Shown here in pieces: positions 1-7,887 of a stretch of DNA of 10,447 nt. Every line of letters begins with the position of its first letter. Position 1 is the first letter of the stretch. Location of the stretch: NCBI GenBank assembly GCA_039029935.1, contig JBCCFC010000381.1, forward strand, positions 1 through 10,447. Reading direction: 5' to 3'. The translations under genes and the position numbers were made by a program. This stretch comes from G039029935 sp039029935 (GTDB lineage: Bacteria > Chloroflexota > Anaerolineae > Caldilineales > Caldilineaceae). The notes under the pieces are model-generated. The model had not been told where the DNA came from. It worked only from the letters and a program-made list of their open reading frames with translations, and ran no database searches.

Positions 1-30
1 CACCTTGCTCCTGCTGAAGTCAGAGCTGTT

Positions 31-111
31 GCTAGAACCAGGGGTCCCCGTCATGACGTAATCATGACTGCTGCTGTCACTTGAACAGCCAATTTAGCTA
101 GTGCCAGGGTC
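31..111. repeat. Degenerate direct repeat beside the truncated deiminase gene
   Basis: A 15-16 base element occurs twice, at 31-46 (GCTAGAACCAGGGGTC) and 97-111 (GCTAGTGCCAGGGTC), 66 bases apart. Both copies lie in the stretch where the neighbouring deiminase has lost its family homology. One minus-strand frame across this stretch is Ser/Asp/Gly-rich (SSD recurs three times) but is broken by a stop, so it may be a decayed repetitive coding remnant. Only two imperfect copies are visible and the window edge cuts the region, so this is a weak call. Confidence 0.3.
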
Positions 112-785
112 ACTGCTGTTGCCGTCCCCTTGCTGACATTTGGGTTGCGGTTGTCGTTCAACACACAGCTTTCGGTAATAATCGCCGTCCCGTGTCCATC
201 AACCTCAATACATCCGCCCTCTAATACAAGCCCCGTGTTGATAACCGAGACACCTGCTTGCTGGGCAACAAATCCCGCTACCTGCCCATCCCGCTGATGC
301 GCCTGCTTATTACCCCAGCCGTTAAAATTAAAATCAACCGCTGCTTTTTCTCCCTGCTCGTTCAGTACAAACACAGGACCTGTATCGCGCATCCACAGGT
401 CATCCAGCGGTGATACCAGCAATTCCACCCCATCCCCTAACAGATCGCGGGCAAGATCAAGCTCATTCTCGCGCACCAACATGGTGACAGGCTCAAATGT
501 GGCGATTGTGCGCGCAATCGTCGCTAGGTTGCGCTGCACTTCGGGCAAAAGGTCATCGCCCCAAACCTCGGCACTGGCCCCAAACGCCATCCATGTACGT
601 GTATGGGGATCACTCTCATCCGGCATAGACCATTCACCCAACGTTTGGTTGTTCACACTTGGAAGCTGATTGCCCACTTGTTCAGGCCTCAATTGTTCAT
701 ACCTAGCCATCCCCTCTCTATATCCAAACATCATGCTGCCTGTAAACAGGGCAGAGGTCCATAGAAAATTTCGTCGTGTTATCAT
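51..785 (-). pseudogene. Truncated Tat-exported agmatine/peptidylarginine deiminase-family protein
   Basis: The 244-residue product belongs by motif to the agmatine deiminase / bacterial peptidylarginine deiminase family, enzymes that hydrolyse guanidino groups to ureido groups plus ammonia. The N-terminus has a twin-arginine signal (TRRNFL, residues 3-8, then a hydrophobic stretch to about 20), so the ancestor was exported folded. Family blocks in order are the entry block DPHTRTWMAFG (59-69), DDLWMRDTGPVFV (128-140), FNFNGWGNK (152-160) and EGGCIEVDGHGTAIITESC (189-207) followed by the NRNPN block (212-216). After about residue 219 the sequence becomes Ala/Thr/Val-rich without family resemblance and ends at a TGA. 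Full-length members have roughly 340-370 residues. The missing part carries the catalytic His-x-Asp and the nucleophilic Cys, so the product should be inactive. The start is fixed by an in-frame TAA just upstream. GAGGA (801-805) lies 15 nt from the ATG, farther than ideal. Family assignment is firm; pseudogene status is inferred. Confidence 0.8.
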
Positions 786-942
786 GGTTTAAAAATAAGC
801 TCCTCATGAATTCGGTGTACCATCACCGCTATACACAATTGACCATATACAATGCGCCATCTAAGCGGTTTGTATCAATTATAAATCCACAATGGCTCTA
901 CCTAATAAAAACAGAAAGAGTGAAATCAGCGACACTATTTTT

Positions 943-991
943 TGTCAGAATCGTTGTCAGGATCATGACAGTTTAGTTACGCCATTTGACA
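943..991. promoter_or_regulatory. Cluster of four TGTCA/TGACA half-sites upstream of the giant gene
   Basis: TGTCA occurs at 943-947 and 955-959 as direct repeats, each within TTGTCAG. The inverse TGACA follows at 966-970 and 987-991. Start-to-start spacings are 12, 11 and 21 bases, close to whole helical turns, and 955-970 forms an inverted repeat with a 6-base spacer. This is what a cooperative regulator-binding site in front of the 1042 gene could look like. No regulator gene is in the window, and a 5-base motif can recur by chance in AT-rich DNA. Confidence 0.35.
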
Positions 992-1012
992 TATTTGATG
1001 ACGAAACGCTCG

Positions 1013-1021
1013 TGATACACT
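1013..1021 (+). promoter_or_regulatory. Possible extended -10 promoter for the giant secreted protein
   Basis: TGATACACT fits an extended -10 (TG-N-TACACT) and would start transcription near 1028, about 14 nt before the ATG at 1042. The nearest -35-like hexamers fit poorly: TTGATG at 995-1000 has a 15-base spacer and TTGACA at 986-991 has a 24-base spacer. The rest of the 786-1041 intergenic stretch is AT-rich. Apart from the TGTCA cluster I see no other convincing element in it and no clear promoter for the minus-strand deiminase remnant. Confidence 0.3.
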
Positions 1022-1041
1022 AAGAAAAAAGATTCATTTAC

Positions 1042-4000
1042 ATGAAAGGGTATATCACAGTGTATCAGGCCATATTTAGACAGAAAACAATAGATCACAA
1101 ATTTAAGCGTATACAAAATTCACAAAATATAATAGTTTTTGTCCTTTTTTTGCTTTTTACACTCTCCACCGCACAGACCACCTATGCCGCCACAAACCCC
1201 GCTTCGCTCTATCAGCCAGCGGGGTTCACTGCCACCTGTAACGGAACCGTTTTCCGCGATGACAGCGGTGATGGCACATACGATGCCAGTGAAATCCCCG
1301 TTGCCGCCGTTCGTCTTGAAATTTACGATGATGGCGAAACTCTGCTTGGCGAGGCCATTACCGATAGCAATGGTAACTGGTCAGTATCCAATTTACCAGT
1401 GGGGACAGCGGTCCGTGTACAGGTGAAAACACCATTGCCCGGCGGCTTAATCGAGGGACCCGTTGGTACGAATAGCGATGGCTTTGTCGTCTTCACCAAT
1501 ACTGACTCGTGCAGTAACATAACGTTTGGCGCATTGTTGATTTCAGCCTGCTCTAATCTCTGCGTAGAGGTGGGCAACCGCGTTTGGTATGATGAAAACC
1601 CTGACGGTTTGCAGAATGCCAATGAAGTTGGGATTGCGGGTGTGACAGTACGCATTTATGACGACGCCGACCAATTGGTGGCACAGAAAACCACAGATGC
1701 CGATGGGCATTACATCTTCACCTGTCAGGATGGGCTAGAGGCCAACGCCACCTACGATATACGGCTTGATAATGCTGCCGACTTTACGACAGGCCCACTC
1801 GTTGACACCTTTCTCACCAATGCCTTTCAGGGCAGCGATCCACAGGTTGATTCGGTGGGTACAGCCAACGGTGATGGCGACCCAGAGTACACAGTCACGT
1901 TGGGCGACCCCGGCCAGTCGATTCACTATGTAGACTTTGGCTTTACACCGCCAGCGACCATCGGTGATACTGTTTGGTATGACATCAATGGCAACGGCAC
2001 ACAGGACACCTATACACTTACCCATTCATCGGCCTTTGACAACTTCGGCGGCGTCGATTTTAGTGCAATGTTGCCCGTCTCGCAGACCAACGTTGCTGAG
2101 ACAGGCATCCCCAGCGTGACCGTTTGGCTCTATGGGCCGGGTGTAGATACCGTTGTGGGAACGGGCGATGATGTGCTGATGGACACGCAAGTGACTGATG
2201 CATTGGGCCAATATCGCTTCCGTCCGCTACAACCGGGGATTCCCTACTTGGTACGGCTGGATGACGCTACTTTGCCGAGCAATATGAGTGCATCCTATGA
2301 TGAAGATGGTGCAGGCGACCACCAGATTGTGGTCAATGCACTGAGCGCGGGCGAGCAGCATCTCACTGCTGACTTTGGCTACACAGGAGCGGTCGATTTG
2401 GGTATTACCAAAGTCGCTGACTATCCTGATTTCCGCCCACGTGACTCGATTGTGTGGACAGTCACCGTCACCAACTATGGAGCCATCCCCGCACCCAATG
2501 TCGTGGTAGCCGATGCAATGGGTGGGCAATGGGACAATGACAGTGATATGGACACGATTCTGGGGCGTATCTTTGACCTCTATTGGGATTATACAGCAAA
2601 CGGGAGCTTTAACCCGGCAGGGAATGTCGAAACGCTCGCAGAAGTCGAAGCCCTGATTGATACATGGATTCAGGCCAATGTCTCGGTCAGCGGCACACCT
2701 GACTGGACCTGTAGTTTCGACTACACCTTGACCATGCCCTTTGGCTATCCCATTGACCCTAGTTTTTACAACGCGGTCGGTGAGGGTGGATTTGCCGAAG
2801 TTCTCTACGGTAAATGGCGACGACCGTTGCAAGATATTCAGCTGACCTATTTCTGCTCGCTCAACCAAGACCTTGCGCCTGGTGCAACTGCTGCACCCAT
2901 TGTCTTTACCATAGGCAATGAATTCAATATCATCAACCACGAATTTGAGACGCTGGGTTTGCCCGAAACCGCGCTCTTGGGCGAATGGGACCAGATTCCA
3001 CAGCTCTTGGGGAATTCATCCGAGACCAACTATGCACTCACCGAATCACATTATGGGGCCGAACCCTTTGGCACATACCCCAATACCGATAGTGCCACCA
3101 TCGATCACATCGGCGATTTGCAATGGGACAAAACGCTGGTCAACATTGGCGATGCGCCCTTTGATATTGGCGAAGATATGGAATGGCTGATTACCGTGAC
3201 CAATGTGGGGAGCCTCCCTTGGTATGACGATATCATCATGTATGATGAAGTCTCCTATGCATACATCACAGGCATCCCCAGCGCACCTTGGACCTGTGAT
3301 CCCTTGCAGCCAGCAACCGACCCGACCCAAAAAGATAGCAACATTACCTGTCTCTATCCACGTATCACAGGTGGGCTGGGTGTTGGGCAGAGCGTGGTGG
3401 CGACCATCACTACACAGATGAACAGCAGCCCGGGGCAAACTGGTCCTACCGACAACCCGGGTAACTTGGTCAACGCAGTCGCACCTCTCTATAACACGGC
3501 ATTAGATGACAACACAGCCAACAACAAAGACACCGTTCCCTACACCACCCTATCAACGGCATGGATTGTGTCCAAAGGCTCACCCACGATTGTGGATGGC
3601 AATATGGAGTGGACCATCAACAACAATGTCACCGTTGCCAGCATTCCTGCTGGGCAGTTTTTTGTGATTGAAGAACGTCTGCCCGCTGGGATGAGCTTGC
3701 TCTCGGTTGAGTCTGCCGATTGGTATTGTGAGGACAAAGACCCTGAGTATGCCAATACCTGTGATGACCGCTGTTCACAGATTAACTATCAGGTTTGTTG
3801 GTATGAACCACCTGTCACGCCACCGACCAACGTGCCTTCCTTGGTGATTCAGACCGATTATCTGGATGGGGCCTCCAACACAGCCTGTCCGGGACGGGGG
3901 ATTCGTTATGGACCCAATGATTGGAATTTTGGTGTCAACAGCGGCCCCTGTGAATCATCGCCCATCTATAACGGCGTTCCCATCGCGCCAACCGATATGG

Positions 4001-7000
4001 CAATTATCAAGACGCACGATGTCAGTACTGAGCCTTGGATTCGTGGTGGGACAGGAACCTTTACACTGACCATTGCCGAACTCAATGTTGGCCCAGACCG
4101 TCCTGTGGTGGAGGATATATTGCAACCGGGGATGAGTTTTGTCGATGTACGCAACAGCAAAGGACAGTCCGTCATTGATGCCCAAGGCGACCCCGTTGCC
4201 AGCACGGGATGGAGTTGTACCACCAATATCACGACCACCGACCTGCGTGTGTTTGACCGTAATACGGTCGGCTTGAACGGCGGGATGCTCCAATGTATCG
4301 GCGACAGGACGCTCAACAATGCCACGGACTATCTCTATATTGATGTGGCTGTGACGACCGACGCCGGAGACTTTGTGCATAATGATGCAGCGATTGAGGG
4401 GCTAACCCGTGCCGAGCCAAAAAAAACCACCAACAACTTGCCTCATTGGGTAATCGGTGATCCGGGCACGATTGACAATGACACAGAGGATGAAGTACCT
4501 GTGCCATCGCCAGATTTGCAGATCAGCAAAACGCATGTCGCCCCCGTCTTTGCTGGCGTTTCCTTTGACTTTACCATCAATGTCACCAACAACAACGACT
4601 TCTCGGCGATTGAAACACCGACCAACACCGTCCCTTATGAAGCCCCACTGCCGCTACCAGTACGCATCACCGACACCTTCCCCGTCGGTCTGAGCTATGA
4701 AGGCTATAGCGGTACAGACTGGACCTGTGCCTCAGACAATGCCGTGCCACCTGTCATCACCTGTAGCTATGGCATCACAGGCACATCGTTGGCCGCTGGC
4801 TCCAGCGCATCACCACTCAAGATTCAGGCCATCGCCCCCAGCACAGCCATCGCCCAGACCAACAACGCGGTCGCCGTGTGGACCGACCAAAGCCCGATTA
4901 TTTTCTATTCAGCCACGCCAGACAACGCCACCGATGAGGTGACCATCAACATCCCCTTTGTGGAGGCCACCAAAACCGCGTCACAGCCGCAGACGATTGC
5001 GGGTGATGCCGTCACCGACACCTTTGACTTTTATCTGGCTGTGGAGAATACACAGGGAACGGGAGCCGCACTCGCTCCAGTACGTATTACCGACACGATG
5101 CCGACCGCCTTCAACATCAACAGCATCAATGCCGGCAGTGATTGGGATTGTGGTGCATCCATCGGTCAGATTATCGACTGCACCTATGAGGCAGGGACAG
5201 GCTCGGCGGTCAACATGCCGTTGGGAACCAGCACCAGTGTCACTGTCCATGTCACCACCGACGCCGACGCGTCCGCTGGCACAATCACCAATACCATGTA
5301 CGCATCACATGGTGGCATCCAGGCATTACCAGAGGAGTTGACCAGCAGTCGCCCCATGAATGTACTGCGCTACGCCAACCTCACCGTTGAGAAAAATCGC
5401 GACATCGCCGAGCCGAATCCCGGAGATATCGTCGCCTATACAGTCGTTGTCACCAATACAGGACCATCCAAGGCGCAGTCGGTGCAGGTATTGGACTATG
5501 TGCCCTATGGTGCAACCTATGTGGACAACGCTGGCTCAGATGGTGCATGGAACTGTGTCAGTGATGGTGGCAACCCCGAACTGGTGACATGTTCGCTCAC
5601 AGGTGACTTGGCCGTTGGCAACACACCGACGCTCATCCTACGTATGATGCTCACCGCAAATGCTTTCCCGGGTGTGTCCAACTTTATCACTGTCCAGTCC
5701 ACCACCGCCACCACACCCGACTTTACAGGCCAACCCTATGCGTTGGATGAGTACGCCGCTGCCACTGGTTGTATCGGCGATTATGTCTGGCTGGATACCA
5801 ATGGCGATGGTGTTGAGGATGGCAGCACAGCGGGTGATGATGGTCTGTTTGATACGCTTGATGATGTCTTTGGCGTGATTGGTCCGGGGCTAGATGGGAA
5901 GATGAGTACAGCCGATGACAGCACACATGGCTTTGAAAATGTTGATCTCAGCCTCTACTGGTCAGGACCGGATGACCTCTTTGGCACAGCCGATGATGTT
6001 GATATGGGGACGACCCGGACCGATAACACTGGCTACTACGCCTTCCAGTTTATCCCCGCTGGCTACTACACGCTGACGGTTGACACCGACACAGGCACAT
6101 TCCCATATGACAACAGTTCTCTCCGTGATTACTATGCCACCTATGATGTCGATTCTGGCACAGTCAACCCTGATAGCCGCGTTGCCATCACTGTCGGCGA
6201 CACTATCTCCACCTTCGTGCGCACCGATGTGGACTTTGGCTATCAACCGACGCCAGTCTCCAGTCCAAGCGTCGAGGTGAGCAAAGTACGCAACACCCCT
6301 GACCCCGTGTTGCCCGGCACAACCATCAGCTTTACCATTCGCATCACCAACACAGGCAGCGTCACCATCACCAATCTCCCATTGACCGACACCTATCAGA
6401 GTGCGTACCTGACCTATCTGAGGGCAACGCCAAGTAGCAATAGTACGGGCGATACCGGGCAGGTTCTCTGGACAGATTTGACTGCATCTGGTGCAAACGG
6501 CTTTGGCGCGGACTTGGGGCCCGGGCAAAGTTTTAGTGTAGATGTCTTCTTTGTTACGGCATTAGATACATCAAGCCTACCCAACACGGCCACCATCAAC
6601 ACCGCCATTGTCTTCACCGCCACGGCCACCGACACAGTGCGCATCTATAACGCCACCAGCATTCTCATCGCTGACCACCATGTTGACACGACTGATGACA
6701 GGGTTGCCCTACACTGGACAACGCTTGATGAAAGTGATATTTCGGGTTTCCATATCGAACGCATTAACCAAGCAACGGGTGCTTCCGTTCCGTTGACCAA
6801 GGATAATATGTTTATCACCAGCCAGTTTGCTGGACAGACCCAAGGCACAGCGTATGCGTATTTGGATACGACGGCAGAAGCGGGTATCATCTATCGCTAT
6901 GTCTTACATATGATGGCAACGGATGGCTCGATGATGGTGGCTGAGTTGGGGACAGCGCGGGTTGGCGGCTGGATGGTTTATTTGCCTGTGGTTACTGTTA

Positions 7001-7095
7001 GGCAGCAAGGTGCAGTAAATGCATCTATGCATATGGGTAACCAAAATCCTCTTGGATTGGTCAATACAACATACTTACCACTGTTGCGGAAATAG
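1042..7095 (+). CDS. Giant secreted SdrD_B/DUF11-repeat surface protein
   Basis: This 2017-residue protein has a long N-region and a hydrophobic segment (about 29-48, ending TTYAA) that reads as a Sec signal peptide. Then come SdrD_B/Cna_B-like beta-sandwiches at about 65-165, 174-302, 305-448 and 1577-1735. Each opens with a V(F/W)x(D)D-like strand plus a DxNxDG-type acidic loop, and three end in DFG(F/Y). DUF11-like domains lie at about 451-620, 690-830, 838-980, 984-1130, 1157-1305, 1306-1440, 1446-1575 and 1742-1865. A fibronectin-like module (1874-1970, with VALHWTTLDESDISGFHIER) follows. The tail carries MVYLPVV (1978-1984) and ends YLPLLRK. There is no LPXTG, terminal membrane helix or PEP-CTERM. 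Such mosaics are stalks or adhesins at the cell surface; ligand and anchoring are unknown. PVRITDT(F/M)P at 1206 and 1346 suggests internal duplication. No clear Shine-Dalgarno precedes the ATG; GTG at 1060 follows AAAGGG (1045-1050) at 9 nt and is an alternative start. Confidence 0.88.
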   Translation: MKGYITVYQAIFRQKTIDHKFKRIQNSQNIIVFVLFLLFTLSTAQTTYAATNPASLYQPAGFTATCNGTVFRDDSGDGTYDASEIPVAAVRLEIYDDGETLLGEAITDSNGNWSVSNLPVGTAVRVQVKTPLPGGLIEGPVGTNSDGFVVFTNTDSCSNITFGALLISACSNLCVEVGNRVWYDENPDGLQNANEVGIAGVTVRIYDDADQLVAQKTTDADGHYIFTCQDGLEANATYDIRLDNAADFTTGPLVDTFLTNAFQGSDPQVDSVGTANGDGDPEYTVTLGDPGQSIHYVDFGFTPPATIGDTVWYDINGNGTQDTYTLTHSSAFDNFGGVDFSAMLPVSQTNVAETGIPSVTVWLYGPGVDTVVGTGDDVLMDTQVTDALGQYRFRPLQPGIPYLVRLDDATLPSNMSASYDEDGAGDHQIVVNALSAGEQHLTADFGYTGAVDLGITKVADYPDFRPRDSIVWTVTVTNYGAIPAPNVVVADAMGGQWDNDSDMDTILGRIFDLYWDYTANGSFNPAGNVETLAEVEALIDTWIQANVSVSGTPDWTCSFDYTLTMPFGYPIDPSFYNAVGEGGFAEVLYGKWRRPLQDIQLTYFCSLNQDLAPGATAAPIVFTIGNEFNIINHEFETLGLPETALLGEWDQIPQLLGNSSETNYALTESHYGAEPFGTYPNTDSATIDHIGDLQWDKTLVNIGDAPFDIGEDMEWLITVTNVGSLPWYDDIIMYDEVSYAYITGIPSAPWTCDPLQPATDPTQKDSNITCLYPRITGGLGVGQSVVATITTQMNSSPGQTGPTDNPGNLVNAVAPLYNTALDDNTANNKDTVPYTTLSTAWIVSKGSPTIVDGNMEWTINNNVTVASIPAGQFFVIEERLPAGMSLLSVESADWYCEDKDPEYANTCDDRCSQINYQVCWYEPPVTPPTNVPSLVIQTDYLDGASNTACPGRGIRYGPNDWNFGVNSGPCESSPIYNGVPIAPTDMAIIKTHDVSTEPWIRGGTGTFTLTIAELNVGPDRPVVEDILQPGMSFVDVRNSKGQSVIDAQGDPVASTGWSCTTNITTTDLRVFDRNTVGLNGGMLQCIGDRTLNNATDYLYIDVAVTTDAGDFVHNDAAIEGLTRAEPKKTTNNLPHWVIGDPGTIDNDTEDEVPVPSPDLQISKTHVAPVFAGVSFDFTINVTNNNDFSAIETPTNTVPYEAPLPLPVRITDTFPVGLSYEGYSGTDWTCASDNAVPPVITCSYGITGTSLAAGSSASPLKIQAIAPSTAIAQTNNAVAVWTDQSPIIFYSATPDNATDEVTINIPFVEATKTASQPQTIAGDAVTDTFDFYLAVENTQGTGAALAPVRITDTMPTAFNINSINAGSDWDCGASIGQIIDCTYEAGTGSAVNMPLGTSTSVTVHVTTDADASAGTITNTMYASHGGIQALPEELTSSRPMNVLRYANLTVEKNRDIAEPNPGDIVAYTVVVTNTGPSKAQSVQVLDYVPYGATYVDNAGSDGAWNCVSDGGNPELVTCSLTGDLAVGNTPTLILRMMLTANAFPGVSNFITVQSTTATTPDFTGQPYALDEYAAATGCIGDYVWLDTNGDGVEDGSTAGDDGLFDTLDDVFGVIGPGLDGKMSTADDSTHGFENVDLSLYWSGPDDLFGTADDVDMGTTRTDNTGYYAFQFIPAGYYTLTVDTDTGTFPYDNSSLRDYYATYDVDSGTVNPDSRVAITVGDTISTFVRTDVDFGYQPTPVSSPSVEVSKVRNTPDPVLPGTTISFTIRITNTGSVTITNLPLTDTYQSAYLTYLRATPSSNSTGDTGQVLWTDLTASGANGFGADLGPGQSFSVDVFFVTALDTSSLPNTATINTAIVFTATATDTVRIYNATSILIADHHVDTTDDRVALHWTTLDESDISGFHIERINQATGASVPLTKDNMFITSQFAGQTQGTAYAYLDTTAEAGIIYRYVLHMMATDGSMMVAELGTARVGGWMVYLPVVTVRQQGAVNASMHMGNQNPLGLVNTTYLPLLRK

Positions 7096-7113
7096 GTACA
7101 TGCTTTGCCTTTA

Positions 7114-7158
7114 TTTGGTCTTGTCATTCCTGTCTTCATAGGTAATGACAAGACCAAA
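7114..7158. terminator. Bidirectional stem-loop between convergent genes
   Basis: TTTGGTCTTGTCATT (7114-7128) pairs perfectly with 7144-7158, giving a 15-bp stem and a 15-nt loop. It lies 19 bases after the stop of the giant gene and 52 bases beyond the stop of the convergent HEAT-repeat gene, so it can serve both. No U-tract follows on either strand, so it is not a textbook intrinsic terminator. It may work through stem strength, with Rho, or as a 3'-end stabiliser. Confidence 0.65.
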
Positions 7159-7209
7159 CAAGCTAACTTGTAAAACGATGGATATGGCTATTGAAGCAGG
7201 AATGACTTA

Positions 7210-7785
7210 TCATGCGAGCGCAGCCTGAACCACAGACCGTATCTCCGGGTCCGTTTCCTGAGCTAAAACTTGCTCCAGCGCAGGCCGCACTCGTGAGTCC
7301 GCTATATGCTCACACAGTGTGCCAGTAAGCTGTCGGCGCAATTTGAGATTCGCATCGTGTATCCCCACCTCAATGAGCAACGCAATCTGGTCCAGTGGCT
7401 CTGGTTGTTGCACTTCGCAGTGCGCCTCATTCTGACAGCGCTCGCAAAAGAGTGTATGCCAGACCGCCCGTCGAATGTGTGGCACATGGTCATCCAACAA
7501 GGACAATAGCCCTTCTACACAACGTGCATCACCCCCATAGCCACCATGATCGATCACGTCGACACAGTTACGGCGTACTTTTGTATGCGGATGTGTTAAG
7601 CCATCGAGTAGCACGGGAATTGCTACTGTCCCTGCCTGTTGCAATGCCCAAATTGCGGGGACAGAGACTGCTGGGTCCTTCACACCCAACTGCTCCACCA
7701 TTGTTGCCAGTTTATCCTGTTGTCCATTTGCTGCTTGAACCATTTGTGTTGCTTGCCGATACCATGCGCTTGCTTGCTTTTTCAT
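7210..7785 (-). CDS. HEAT-repeat domain protein
   Basis: A 191-residue soluble protein with no signal peptide or membrane segment. After a helical N-terminus (1-33) it shows helical hairpin repeats typical of HEAT/PBS-lyase-like proteins: about 36-62 (PAIWALQQAG then IPVLLDGL), 64-97 (TKVRRNCVDVIDHGG then VEGLLSLL), 98-115 (PHIRRAVWHTLFC), 131-162 (IALLIEVG, LKLRRQLTGTL) and 164-191. Arg pairs follow the Asp/His turns as usual for HEAT units. Such repeats are protein-binding scaffolds; the partner cannot be told from sequence. One inter-repeat loop carries CERCQNEAHC (114-123), a possible metal knuckle or disulfide site. The ATG at 7785 is supported by GAGGA (7793-7797) with a 7-nt spacer. 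It appears monocistronic, read from the strong promoter near 8141-8169 through a leader of about 350 nt. Confidence 0.82.
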   Translation of the reverse strand: MKKQASAWYRQATQMVQAANGQQDKLATMVEQLGVKDPAVSVPAIWALQQAGTVAIPVLLDGLTHPHTKVRRNCVDVIDHGGYGGDARCVEGLLSLLDDHVPHIRRAVWHTLFCERCQNEAHCEVQQPEPLDQIALLIEVGIHDANLKLRRQLTGTLCEHIADSRVRPALEQVLAQETDPEIRSVVQAALA

Positions 7786-7808
7786 TATTCGTTCCTCGTA
7801 TTGAAATG

Positions 7809-7887
7809 TACTACAAAGGATTGGGGAATAAAACGGATTTCCCGCGCTGAAGCTAAAATCCGTTCCTTACCCAAATCCGCTGTAGTA
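7809..7887. repeat. 79-bp imperfect palindrome flanked by TA, MITE- or REP-like
   Basis: The outer arms TACTACA (7809-7815) and TGTAGTA (7881-7887) match exactly. Pairing continues inward with GGATT/AATCC and GGG/CCC. A perfect 9-bp inner stem (AACGGATTT 7832-7840 with AAATCCGTT 7856-7864) encloses the 15-nt loop 7841-7855. If the outer TA is read as a duplicated target, the core is CTACA...TGTAG bounded by TA, as in elements mobilised by IS630/Tc1-type transposases. It sits in the leader of the HEAT-repeat gene, 12 bases upstream of its ribosome-binding site, so it could also be a regulatory RNA hairpin. No second copy is in the window. Confidence 0.6.

Noticed and set aside
839..890. TTGACC and TATAAA as a promoter in the divergent region
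   Set aside because: The two hexamers are 35 bases apart, far outside the 16-18 base spacing, and neither has a matching partner at the right distance.
776..976. Plus-strand 66-residue frame in the divergent intergenic region
   Set aside because: It has no ribosome-binding site, its composition is typical of translated AT-rich noncoding DNA, and it overlaps the regulatory half-site cluster.
2227..2940. Long antisense frame of 237 residues under the giant gene
   Set aside because: It is a shadow of the coding strand: no domain is recognisable and several other antisense frames of similar character occur along the same gene.
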